DNA of 60,195 bases, taken from the NCBI GenBank assembly GCA_016928075.1, contig JAFGLJ010000037.1:1-60195 (forward strand). The letters run 5' to 3'. The notes beneath the pieces are model-generated. The model had not been told where the DNA came from. It worked only from the letters and a program-made list of their open reading frames with translations, and ran no database searches. Position 1 is the first letter of the stretch. The number at the start of each line of letters is the position of its first letter. Origin of the DNA: Bacteroidales bacterium (GTDB lineage: Bacteria; Bacteroidota; Bacteroidia; Bacteroidales; VadinHA17). A program made the position numbers and the translations under genes. Below, in pieces: positions 36,318 to 45,133 of the stretch.

Positions 36318-37637
36318 TTATTTATAAAACTCCAGCCAGTCAACTTCAAACAGATCTCCCTCTCCGCCGTAACACTGAATCCATAATGCGTGAACACCTT
36401 CAGTGCTCTCCGTCGGCAATTCTATTACCTGCCATTCGCCAGTCCGCGACCCTGCCGCAGCTTCATATTCGCCTATTCTTCGCTGCCAGGGTTTGCCTGC
36501 CGACAGGATTATTCTACCACCGTTTAAAGTTTTAATACGCATTTTAACAGAACGGATTCCCGACCCAAAATCAAGATATTTAAATATTGCCGCGTCGCCG
36601 TTGCCTAAACTGCTTAATATCTCGTTGCCACTATTTTCAGCACTAATCCTAACATTTCCATGAAGAAGGCAGGCTGAGGCAGCATCGATTCTTTTAATGG
36701 CTTTTAAAGGCTCTCCCGCGCCCTGTGAGGTCATTTCTACCTCGGGGATGGTACCATCATCAAGAAAACTTATTTTTTCAACACAGGCCTTCCTCATGGT
36801 TTTACAGCCATGTGTTGACCTGTGGTAGAATACGTACCACTGGTTATTGAATCTGGCTATTGAGCCGTGATTATTCCAGTTGCCGGGGTTACATCCGTCA
36901 TTATCAATGATTACTCCCCTGTATTCATAGGGTCCGAAAGGGCTTTTCGACGTGGCGTATCCCAGGCATGTTGGTTTATCTTCACGGCTTAGATCCGCAT
37001 AAACAATGTAATATAAGCCATTCCTTTTAGCCATAAAGGCTCCTTCGTGAAAATAATGTTCAGCTTCAGTAAGAATATTTTCATGCACTGTATTAGGATC
37101 AATTTTGAGCATGCCGGGGTTTAGCCTGGCCATCTTTAAGCTGAACTGGCCCCAGAGGTAATAAGCTGTTCCGTCATCATCAATAAATACGCTGGGGTCA
37201 ATCTCGTTATAGCCTTCAGTATTCATTGGTTCACCTGTGGCAAAAGGGCCGAGGGGGCTTTCAGCTGCAGCCACCCCTTCTGCATTTTCAGGGTCGGGCT
37301 GACTGTAGTACAGGTAATACCTGTTATTCTTAAATGCGCAATCAGGAGCGAAAAGCAGGCTGTTGTTGTAAGGTATCCTATCATTTTCACCATCAGATGC
37401 AAATACATTTTCTTCCAAATACCAGTTCAACATATCTTCAGTATAAAGAATATCATGATGCCATGAGCAGTAGTAGTCACCACTCTCATCAGTTGATCCG
37501 TAGACATATAACCTTCCGTCATCCCATACCCGGGCAGAAGGATCTGCGATATATACACCCGGCGGGCAGATAGGGTTCTGGGCTGAAGCAAGATGGCAGA
37601 ATAATAATATGAAGACAGTATAGATTATATGTTTCAT
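36318..37637 (-). CDS. GH43 family glycosidase with CBM6-like domain
   Basis: A 439-residue secreted enzyme (signal peptide about 1-19) of the five-bladed propeller family GH43, whose members remove arabinose or xylose. The three catalytic acids fit: base Asp32 in IADPSAR, pKa-tuning Asp147 in EIDPSVF, and acid Glu198 in YFHEGAF. Residues about 315-439 form a CBM6-type beta-sandwich (KYLDFGSGIRSVKMRIKT in parts, ending LFEVDWLEFY). Arabinofuranosidase or beta-xylosidase activity cannot be told apart from sequence reading alone. Middle gene of a three-gene carbohydrate cluster. Confidence 0.93.
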   Translation of the reverse strand: MKHIIYTVFILLFCHLASAQNPICPPGVYIADPSARVWDDGRLYVYGSTDESGDYYCSWHHDILYTEDMLNWYLEENVFASDGENDRIPYNNSLLFAPDCAFKNNRYYLYYSQPDPENAEGVAAAESPLGPFATGEPMNTEGYNEIDPSVFIDDDGTAYYLWGQFSLKMARLNPGMLKIDPNTVHENILTEAEHYFHEGAFMAKRNGLYYIVYADLSREDKPTCLGYATSKSPFGPYEYRGVIIDNDGCNPGNWNNHGSIARFNNQWYVFYHRSTHGCKTMRKACVEKISFLDDGTIPEVEMTSQGAGEPLKAIKRIDAASACLLHGNVRISAENSGNEILSSLGNGDAAIFKYLDFGSGIRSVKMRIKTLNGGRIILSAGKPWQRRIGEYEAAAGSRTGEWQVIELPTESTEGVHALWIQCYGGEGDLFEVDWLEFYK

Positions 37638-37819
37638 AGGAAAAGTACAAGAAAAAGTAAAAAAATAAAAGTAATTAATAGTTTATGGTTTTGGCTCGGT
37701 TATGTTCAATTAAGTATGTCATTTCATTCTAGTCCTAATCTCTCCGGATACAATGTTGCTAATATATTTAATACCACCTTATATGTCTTATAATTCTTAG
37801 CCTTTGCCTAAGCCTCAGC

Positions 37820-40063
37820 CTAATTTATCACTATTTCGTCACAGAAAATCCATGCCGGCAATCCCGAGGAATTATGCCATTCGGGAGCATTTTTCATGTT
37901 ACGGGCATAAATCTTCACATATCTTGTCTCAACTTGTTCAAAAGAGAAATTGAAATATTCAATATCATTAACTTTACTTGCCGGATTAAGGGGCCTGCAG
38001 GTATTAATCCTCAGTCCATTGCCATGGGGACGCCCAACCTGGGCGCCCCCACCGGTAAGCATCCGGTTATTCCCGTTGTCCCAATCCTCCGGAAATGAAA
38101 CCTCAACAAATTCAGGGAAGAATACTATATGGTTGCTCACCTGCAGGAAGGCAGTCTGAACAGTATCTATTGTCTGTTTTTCACCAAGGTCAATTATCAC
38201 TTCCATATCATTGCCCTCGAAACCCAGCCAGTTGGAATAAAAACTGGAGCCCCCGTATGCTCCGTCGGTCAGTACCTGGGGATCCTCACCGGCGTATTTT
38301 TTCGGAGCGGTAATAGCTATGATCTTTTTACCGGCAGCTATATTCGTTATTTCTGACCTTTTAATAGTCTTATTATATGAGTCGATATACTCATCTACCG
38401 TATATCCCATTTCATTCATCATTGTGATCCCTGCTTCATTGCATACATTTTCAAATTCTCCAAGCCTTGATGCGGCCGAGGGCAGGTTATATTTGTCAGT
38501 CATACCCTTCCGAGAAGCTTCGAGTGCAGCATAATGTGTGCTCAGCCTCGCCGTCTTCACCCTTTTAAGCACATCGGGACTTACTGTAACTAACTGCTCA
38601 GCCTTATTGAATAACTCATCATATTTCCGGAGCATCTCAGGACTAAGAAAAGAATCAAATCCCTGGGATGGATCACCGTATAAAAAGAGGAAGAAATCCG
38701 GCACTTTCTGTATCTCAGCGTGGATAATGTCAATGTATTCCTTTATATATTTTCCTGCTTTTTCATAATAAGCTTCTGTAAATTCATGTATTAACTTATC
38801 TGTTTCACTCTCAGGGTTCCATAGGAGTTTGGCTGTAAGGTATGACCTCAGTTCAAACAACTCACTCGGGTTATGGCTATGCTGTTCAAAAATCCATTTA
38901 GCATTATTGTCCCTGAAGAACCTGATATTAGGCCCGAGTGTATGAATGTTTGGGAACGGAGCCAGGAAATTTGTAAACTGTGTTGTATAATCCCAAATGC
39001 GGATATTGTCTGTCAACAACTTCCATCCCTTGAGATCTTCGGCAAAATCAGTACATCCTTCTTCTATTGGTTTGCTGCGGTCACATTCTATTGAGCATAA
39101 AGTCACCAGTACATTATCTGCAGGTTTTGTTTTGCACGGTTTTCTTGTATACTGGTATGCAAGAGTTGAAATTATTTTACCAGGGAACTTTTCAGCAACC
39201 TTATTGACAAACCTGATCATAGATCCGCTGGCCGAACCTTCCTCTTTATTGATTGCCATACATTCTTCGCACTGGCAATGCAGGGTATTGTCGTCCTGGC
39301 TTACAGAAATAATGTCTGCTTCAGGATGCCGCTCGAAATATGCAGCCACCGAATCCGTTACAATCCTAAGCACATCCGGGTTGCTGAGGCAGAGTTGAGT
39401 TGTAAGCCTTTTTCCATCCCTCAATGCATAGTATTCCGGGTGACTGTCAAAAAATGAGCTTCCGGGCATAAACCTGTGGAATGTATGTACCCTGGCCTCA
39501 GGTACATAACCGGGGAAAGCCTCATAGGTCACTTTGAGCTTATCAGCAAATGCATGGTTCTCGTAGAACAGTTCTGAATGGACTGTCCGGGTTTCAATGT
39601 CGGGGGTGTATTCATAGTTAAGTTTAGAACTTACAGTAATTTCATCTGATTCAGGCATTATTTCCACATAAGGACTGAGCCACTTACAGCCCAGCTCATT
39701 TTCCAGGAATGTATACACAGAATACAGAACACTTTTCGGGCTTCCACCGCCGATAATAAGGTCATCTCCATTTACCCTGTAAAAAATCATATGAGGATTA
39801 TATGACTCACTCTCAGGGTAATCTCCTATAAATATTTTATGCATCTCTTCTTCGCGTTTTTCCGCTGTAAGAACAGGGATTTTCACTCCTGAGATTTTCT
39901 CCAGGTATTCCTGGAGTTCGGTTGCAGCATGTGTTAGAACAGAATCGGCCTGAGCAGGGATAAGTATTTGATAATCCGACACTGAATCACTAACAATTTT
40001 TATTTTATTAAATGTGCAAGAGGTGATCAGGGTAATTAGAAAAAAGAGGGACAATGTTTTCAT
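37820..40063 (-). CDS. DUF4838 family secreted glycosidase-like lipoprotein
   Basis: About 747 residues from the ATG at 40063, chosen because it yields a lipoprotein signal (MKTLSLFFLITLITSC); longer readings add non-signal residues. The N-terminal part (ATELQEYLEKISGVKIP, about 45-61) is like the GH67 alpha-glucuronidase N-domain, the centre is the DUF4838 domain (VSQDDNTLHCQCEECMAIN, about 255-273), and the last 130 residues look like an F5/8-type C carbohydrate-binding domain (NWLGFEGNDMEVIIDLGEK). A role on uronic-acid-containing polysaccharide is likely but unproven. First gene of the carbohydrate cluster, 182 nt before GH43. Confidence 0.85.
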   Translation of the reverse strand: MKTLSLFFLITLITSCTFNKIKIVSDSVSDYQILIPAQADSVLTHAATELQEYLEKISGVKIPVLTAEKREEEMHKIFIGDYPESESYNPHMIFYRVNGDDLIIGGGSPKSVLYSVYTFLENELGCKWLSPYVEIMPESDEITVSSKLNYEYTPDIETRTVHSELFYENHAFADKLKVTYEAFPGYVPEARVHTFHRFMPGSSFFDSHPEYYALRDGKRLTTQLCLSNPDVLRIVTDSVAAYFERHPEADIISVSQDDNTLHCQCEECMAINKEEGSASGSMIRFVNKVAEKFPGKIISTLAYQYTRKPCKTKPADNVLVTLCSIECDRSKPIEEGCTDFAEDLKGWKLLTDNIRIWDYTTQFTNFLAPFPNIHTLGPNIRFFRDNNAKWIFEQHSHNPSELFELRSYLTAKLLWNPESETDKLIHEFTEAYYEKAGKYIKEYIDIIHAEIQKVPDFFLFLYGDPSQGFDSFLSPEMLRKYDELFNKAEQLVTVSPDVLKRVKTARLSTHYAALEASRKGMTDKYNLPSAASRLGEFENVCNEAGITMMNEMGYTVDEYIDSYNKTIKRSEITNIAAGKKIIAITAPKKYAGEDPQVLTDGAYGGSSFYSNWLGFEGNDMEVIIDLGEKQTIDTVQTAFLQVSNHIVFFPEFVEVSFPEDWDNGNNRMLTGGGAQVGRPHGNGLRINTCRPLNPASKVNDIEYFNFSFEQVETRYVKIYARNMKNAPEWHNSSGLPAWIFCDEIVIN

Positions 40064-40197
40064 TTTTTGGCAAATTATAAAGCTGATTTTTCTTATATAC
40101 ATTTTATTTGGAAATAACGCTAACCTGCATCGGGTAAGCTTCATTATATTTATGACTGTAATAGATGGACTTTAAACCTTGAATTAAATTTATATTC

Positions 40198-40791
40198 TTA
40201 AATCCTGAAGCTTAATAGTTCATCGAGTCCGTAGACCTTATATTGTTCTAAAGGAACTCTTCGATTTTTCGTCATTGCCTCGTAATCATAATCATATCCA
40301 TCTATTTCATAGATTCTTCTTAACCATTCGGGTGAAAATTTAATAGCTTCAATCATTTGCTTCCCTGTATTTGCAAAATAATGTGCGGTAATACTATCCT
40401 GTGCTAGCGGGCACATTCTATCAAGGACTAGTTTCCATCCACCTTTTTCATCTGGTTCAAATATAAGTGGGTAGATAAGACATAAAAGTGGTTTGAAGTT
40501 TTTAACACCACATGAGAAATCAGGTTTAAGAAACGGACAGGTCTCTATGCACTTTAGTATATCCACTGTTTCCCCATCGATCATTACACCATCTAAAAAT
40601 TTATTTTTAAACATTTCCAAACTGACACCTGATTTATCAGCCATATATTCAGCTTCACCTGGGACTAAACAGCAAACTTTATTATATTGACATTTTCCAC
40701 CACACTCGAAACAGACTTTAAAACTTTGTTCCGTATCACCTTTGAAATTTGCGTGTACTTCATCCAATAATTCAAATAATTTTTTATTCAT
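40198..40791 (-). CDS. YkgJ-type cysteine-cluster protein
   Basis: About 197 residues from the ATG at 40791 (an in-frame TTG lies 18 nt upstream). Ten cysteines are grouped as FECGGKCQYNKVCCLVPGE (about 28-46), CIETCPFL (about 80-87), SCGVKNFKPLLCLIYPL (about 94-110) and MCPL (about 127). The first cluster and the C-x-I-Y-P-type element match the YkgJ/zinc- or iron-chelating Cys-rich family (UPF0153-like), thought to bind a metal; the reaction is unknown. It stands alone between the carbohydrate cluster and the acyltransferase pair. Confidence 0.7.
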   Translation of the reverse strand: MNKKLFELLDEVHANFKGDTEQSFKVCFECGGKCQYNKVCCLVPGEAEYMADKSGVSLEMFKNKFLDGVMIDGETVDILKCIETCPFLKPDFSCGVKNFKPLLCLIYPLIFEPDEKGGWKLVLDRMCPLAQDSITAHYFANTGKQMIEAIKFSPEWLRRIYEIDGYDYDYEAMTKNRRVPLEQYKVYGLDELLSFRI

Positions 40792-40858
40792 TATTATGTA
40801 ATTTTTCAAATCGAAATGCTTAAATGAAACGAAACGGTAGGATTAAGGTTATTGTCTC

Positions 40859-41980
40859 CTACAAATCTTTCTGGTATATCCTGAATTTCTTAACAACCTT
40901 GCAGCCGATCCTCTCATACTCACCTCTCATCCTGAGGTTATCTTCAAGTACGAGATGGCTGTCAATGATTTCCATCCTGCTGTTTATTCCTTCCTGAAGG
41001 ATCTTTGCCCCCAGAAGTACATCAATACCCTTGCCCCTGAATTCCTCTTTAACGCCTCCAAGCATCATGATAAGCTTGGTTGAACGCTTAGATTCCCGCA
41101 GCACCTTGAATATTCCGAAGGGAAACAATCTCCCCCTGCAGGCCTTTATCCCGGGACTCAGGTCAGGTATGCCGATGGCAAACCCGATAAGCTGACTGTC
41201 TTTTTCAACCAACTTTACAAATTTCGGGTCAAGAATGGGTAAATATTGTGCAGCCAGATCAACCTTTTCCTTGTCAGTAAGAGGTACAAATGCGTAAATA
41301 TCAGTAAATGTCTCGTTCATTAGTTCAAGAACAGGTATGATGTAAGGTTTAAGTGCTTTCTTACTTCTGAATTCAATTATCCTGTATTCCTGGGTAGCTT
41401 CAATTTTGTTTAATACCCTTTCATACACACCAGGAAACTCTTTGGGTATTTCGCCAAGGTAATTCACCAGGTCTACTTTTTTTGTATATCCCTCATTCTC
41501 AATCAGGCTAACCATGTAAGGGGAGTGGGTGGGGCTGGTAATGAACTGGGGATACTCAAATCCTTCAATCTGGAAACCCTGTGGATCCTTGTCGGAAAAG
41601 CCAAGAGGACCGACAATCTTTTCCATCCCGTTTTGCCCTGCCCAGTCCTCTATCCGGCTAATAAGGGCATGAAAAACCTCTCTGTCGTTATAGCATTCAA
41701 TGAAACAAAACCTGCCATGCTGCTCATTGGCAAGGGCAATGTATCTTTTATTAATTATACCCATTATCCTGCCCACAGGTTTGTGGCCCCTGTAAGCCAT
41801 TAAAAGTATAACATCGGCATAGCCGAATGATTTGTTTTTATTCCTGTCGTACAACTTCCATTCATCCATATAGATCGGTGGAAGCCATCCGGGATCATCC
41901 CTGTGTATCTTTTCAGGCAGATAGATAAAATCGCGAAGGTCTTTCCGCGTGACGACTTCTTTTATGGCAATTTTTTCCAT
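40859..41980 (-). CDS. GNAT-like N-acyltransferase
   Basis: A 373-residue protein with a GNAT-like C-terminal half: LVEKDSQLIGFAIGIPDLS (about 255-273) and LGGVKEEFRGKGIDVLLGAKI (about 306-326, with an R-G-K-G-I acetyl-CoA loop). The N-terminal half (YLPEKIHRDDPGWLPPIYM, about 20-38; GPLGFSDKDPQGFQIEGFE, about 126-144) is characteristic of a conserved hypothetical group found in Bacteroidota. Substrate unknown. The co-directional PlsC-type gene 83 nt upstream suggests joint work on an aminoacyl or ornithine/glycine-type lipid, but the sequence does not prove this. A TATATTTG -7 element lies at 42002-42009. Confidence 0.75.
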   Translation of the reverse strand: MEKIAIKEVVTRKDLRDFIYLPEKIHRDDPGWLPPIYMDEWKLYDRNKNKSFGYADVILLMAYRGHKPVGRIMGIINKRYIALANEQHGRFCFIECYNDREVFHALISRIEDWAGQNGMEKIVGPLGFSDKDPQGFQIEGFEYPQFITSPTHSPYMVSLIENEGYTKKVDLVNYLGEIPKEFPGVYERVLNKIEATQEYRIIEFRSKKALKPYIIPVLELMNETFTDIYAFVPLTDKEKVDLAAQYLPILDPKFVKLVEKDSQLIGFAIGIPDLSPGIKACRGRLFPFGIFKVLRESKRSTKLIMMLGGVKEEFRGKGIDVLLGAKILQEGINSRMEIIDSHLVLEDNLRMRGEYERIGCKVVKKFRIYQKDL

Positions 41981-42063
41981 ATAGTCCGGATTGGGTTATC
42001 ACAAATATAGTTTATGATTTTTCTTTTATCACTATTTTGTCAATTTCTTAAGCTAATCCAATC

Positions 42064-42927
42064 CTAATATTCATTGAGGTTAAGATTTTTCTTCGGTATG
42101 AATGAGGCAGGAAGAGGCATCTCATATACGGCTTTTCGCAGAAAAACACCCAGTGCCTCAGGGGTGATGAACCTCGTCTGCTCCGCTGCGGATATGATAT
42201 TTCCAATGCCGATGCGGATCTCCTGGCCTTTCTTATTAAAAACTTCGGAGGGCAGCCTCAGCAAACGTATTCTCCAGTTAATCAGACCAAGGAAATAGAA
42301 AAACGGGGAATTCTTATCGAAAAAACGTAATGGCAATATTGGAACTTTCACTGAATGGATTAAGTGCAATATGCTTTCCTGCCACTTACGGTCCGTGACA
42401 TGGAAATTTCTAAGCCTGAAATCAGAAACTGCTCCCGAAGGGAAAAAACCAAGCGGATGACCATTGCGAATATGTTCGAGTGTTTCACGTATACCTCTCA
42501 GGCTCGTGCCCGTTACATTTGTCTTCTTATTCCCCATTGGTGTTACTGAAATGAAATTCTCCCTCAGTGTTTTGATCATAAAAAGTATTTTATTGACCAT
42601 GAATCTGTAATCAGGGCGGATTGATGCCATAAGGTCAATGGATATAATACCGTCAAGATGGCCGTAGGGATGATTGGAAACAGTGATGAAAGGGCCTTCG
42701 GGAAGCGACCTCAACCGTTCTGCATTACCAACGACATAGTTTACTCCAATGTCATCAAGAAGCCTTGATGTGAATTCAGGACCCCTATATGCACCAAAAC
42801 GCTCATGTAGGCTGTTAACTTTGTCAATTGCCAGCAAGCGCATGACAAGTTCAGCGCGCCGATGTCCTTTCTCGCCCCTGAAAATGGGAGATATAGCCTC
42901 AAAGTCTTTTACGTCAACAACTTTCAT
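42064..42927 (-). CDS. PlsC-type lysophospholipid acyltransferase
   Basis: A 287-residue acyltransferase. The block I motif is VSNHPYGHLDGI (about 85-96), in the NHPxGxLDG form typical of the haemolysin/OlsA-like group, and block III-like GFFPSGAVSDF lies at about 159-169. Block IV proline region follows at about 196-201 (VPILPLRF). No membrane helix is strong. These enzymes move an acyl chain onto a lyso-lipid. Followed by the GNAT-like gene; together they may build an amino lipid. Confidence 0.88.
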   Translation of the reverse strand: MKVVDVKDFEAISPIFRGEKGHRRAELVMRLLAIDKVNSLHERFGAYRGPEFTSRLLDDIGVNYVVGNAERLRSLPEGPFITVSNHPYGHLDGIISIDLMASIRPDYRFMVNKILFMIKTLRENFISVTPMGNKKTNVTGTSLRGIRETLEHIRNGHPLGFFPSGAVSDFRLRNFHVTDRKWQESILHLIHSVKVPILPLRFFDKNSPFFYFLGLINWRIRLLRLPSEVFNKKGQEIRIGIGNIISAAEQTRFITPEALGVFLRKAVYEMPLPASFIPKKNLNLNEY

Positions 42928-43128
42928 GCCGGTATCGGTTTTATGATTATATCATCCCTGTTCTTTTTCATAGAACTTATTAAACCTGACCTTTACATTT
43001 TAACTACCTGGCTATCCATTTCCAGGATATCTCCAATTCTGACTGAATCTTCAAAAAGCAAAATTATTCCTGCCATAATCTTTCTCATAATATTCTACCT
43101 GCTCGGTTTTTGTCAGTACTGATTTACT

Positions 43129-44160
43129 TTATCTTGCTTTTTCTTTTAATTTTCTGTATAAAGTCTGGAGGCTGCTTTGATAAAATTGTCCAAATAACCA
43201 GTTTTCAAATTTTTCAGGTACGGGTAACTCTACGATCTTTTTTTCAACAGCTCCTTTTTCGATTTCTTGTTCAACCATATCAGTAAGTATCTCAATATAT
43301 TCAATAAGTGAGTGAATTGAATTGATATCACCAACAGGGCCATGGCCGGGAACAGCTGTTTCCGGTTTTAGTAAGACGATTTTGTTAAGTGTATTCCTCC
43401 ATGATTCAGGATCACCGTCACCCATGTATGGATGCCTCTCATTGAAGAGCAGATCTCCCATAAAAATTATACTTTCTTCAGGCAGGTAAGCTACCATATC
43501 TCCAGCTGTGTGGCCAATACCGGTCGCAAAAACAATTAAGCTTCTTTCAGAGCCATATATAACCATAGTGTCAGTAATAGTGATATTTGGAGGCACCATT
43601 TTTAATTCCTCAAAGGATTCAATCTTGGCCTTATGGTAGCCGTACCACATCATTAATTCAGCTCTTTCATCACCCGACACTTCTTTGAGTTGCTCCGTGA
43701 TTTTCTCCAATTCTGCCGGCGCTGTTAATTTATCATCATCAACTGTTGATTGAAAAGTATCCTCAATGATCCTTCTGGCGTTCACGGTTCCAATGATATC
43801 CGCATCCGGAAAAAATACCTGATTCCCCCGTGTATGATCACTGTGAGGATCCAGGTTAAGAACCATTGATACAGGCCTGCCAGTCAAGGCCTCAGCATGT
43901 TGTTTTAAATCTCTTGCAGCAGATGGACTCATAAAGGGATCAGTTATAATTGTTTTGTCACCCAGATCTATGATACCTGCATTGCAGATTGCATAACCTC
44001 CATAATCGTTGTGTATTGCCGCATACACACCCTCAGCTAATTTTTCCAGTTTATAATGCCTGGATTCAGGCAATACTGACTGTCCTGTCAATTGAAAAAA
44101 TGACATGGAAATCGCGAGGATAGTTATAACAGACTGTCTGTTTTCTTTGAATAATTTCAT
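43129..44160 (-). CDS. Exported metallo-beta-lactamase-fold hydrolase with altered first ligand
   Basis: A 343-residue MBL-fold protein with an N-terminal signal-like segment (about 10-27, ending LTGQ). The metal motif that normally reads HxHxDH is DPHSDH (Asp104, His106, Asp108, His109). Remaining ligands are present: His217 in GIGHTAGD, Asp236 in FMGDLLF, and the last His in VPGHGPVGD (about 284). An insert of about 45 residues (roughly 135-180) separates strands before GHTAGD. Enzymes of this exported class hydrolyse lactams, lactones or thioesters. The Asp substitution may change the metal or leave one site; see findings. Confidence 0.9.
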   Translation of the reverse strand: MKLFKENRQSVITILAISMSFFQLTGQSVLPESRHYKLEKLAEGVYAAIHNDYGGYAICNAGIIDLGDKTIITDPFMSPSAARDLKQHAEALTGRPVSMVLNLDPHSDHTRGNQVFFPDADIIGTVNARRIIEDTFQSTVDDDKLTAPAELEKITEQLKEVSGDERAELMMWYGYHKAKIESFEELKMVPPNITITDTMVIYGSERSLIVFATGIGHTAGDMVAYLPEESIIFMGDLLFNERHPYMGDGDPESWRNTLNKIVLLKPETAVPGHGPVGDINSIHSLIEYIEILTDMVEQEIEKGAVEKKIVELPVPEKFENWLFGQFYQSSLQTLYRKLKEKAR

Positions 44161-44577
44161 TACTGGCTTATTTTATTGATATATATTCATAATAAATCAG
44201 TACTGTTTGAAATAAATGAACAATTATTTTCGCAATGATATTCGATATTGGTTGACTGTAATTTAAAGGTACAATATAAGTATTTATCAAATCCATCAGT
44301 ATATATTACACCTGCTGGTTCGAAGAGATACTTTTAGTTCCTTTTTTAATGGCATTTAAATCAGGCACTTCTCCTTTTAAGGGCATGATGTAAATTTTTT
44401 CAGGTTTTCAATATTTCCGAGTGGATTTTAATTCAGAATAATAACATCTGCAGAGTTCTGATCGTTGTTATTCCGGAAGCTATATAACAGAGTAACTTTA
44501 ATTAGGAGCGGGATTATTGCTTTTGAAATCGGGACTTATTATCTTCTCCGGGCCTTCATACGAGGGGGAAACGCTGT
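44161..44577. other. 417-nt intergenic region, nothing recognised
   Basis: AT-rich spacer between the MBL-fold gene's start and the OsmC gene's stop. I see no open frame with family features, no strong hairpin and no complete TTTG/TAnnTTTG promoter. A TACCTTTA near-match lies upstream of the MBL-fold gene. Confidence 0.5.
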
Positions 44578-44997
44578 TTATATAAGTCTGGCATTGAGCT
44601 TTATTTCTGCGCCTTGATATAATCTCGAAACCGGGCACTTCTCCTTGCTTGTTTTAGCCAGTTCACCAAATTTCGATTCAGATAATCCCGAACACTTTAC
44701 ATGACACTCAAGAGAAATACTGGTGATTAAAGGGCCTTTATCATCTTTATCAAGCCTGACCTGTGCAATAGTTTCAATCATTTCAGGTTCAAGATCTTCA
44801 GCTCCGATGAGGCCGGATAAGAACATTGAGTAACAACCTGCCAGTGCAGCTCCAATCAACTCTTCCGGATTGGTGCCCTCACCAGATTCAAACCTCGAAG
44901 CAAAGGTGTAAGGTCCGGTGTAATTACCGAATGTCATTTCTCCTTTACCCTTTTTAAGGGTACCGCTCCATTTTGCTTTTCCTGTGCTGGTAGACAT
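44578..44997 (-). CDS. OsmC family peroxiredoxin
   Basis: A 139-residue OsmC/Ohr-type protein that reduces organic hydroperoxides with a Cys pair. Cys55 lies in GAALAGCYSMFLS and Cys121 in KEKCPVSRLY, matching the peroxidatic and resolving positions. The N-terminus (KAKWSGTLKKGKGEMTF) and the catalytic Glu/Arg surroundings fit the OsmC rather than the Ohr branch. Single gene; the flanking spacer of 136 nt towards the FAD oxidoreductase holds a small GC hairpin. Confidence 0.94.
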   Translation of the reverse strand: MSTSTGKAKWSGTLKKGKGEMTFGNYTGPYTFASRFESGEGTNPEELIGAALAGCYSMFLSGLIGAEDLEPEMIETIAQVRLDKDDKGPLITSISLECHVKCSGLSESKFGELAKTSKEKCPVSRLYQGAEIKLNARLI

Positions 44998-45081
44998 AAA
45001 TATAGTATTAATGGTTTATATATATAGAACAATCTATGTTTGTGCCTTGTTTAGATACCTGCTTTTCAGACCTTAATCCAG

Positions 45082-45098
45082 GCACGGAAACCCCGTGC
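45082..45098. terminator. Small GC hairpin downstream of FAD oxidoreductase
   Basis: GCACGG and CCGTGC (6 bp) with a 5-nt loop, 36 nt beyond the stop of the FAD gene. There is no clear U tract, so terminator function is weakly supported. Confidence 0.3.
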
Positions 45099-45133
45099 TT
45101 CATAATATTATTCTGCATCGTTCTGTTTTGTTT

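Noticed and set aside
34303..40063. Complete polysaccharide utilisation locus
   Set aside because: No SusC/SusD-like genes or hybrid two-component sugar sensor were found next to the three enzymes.
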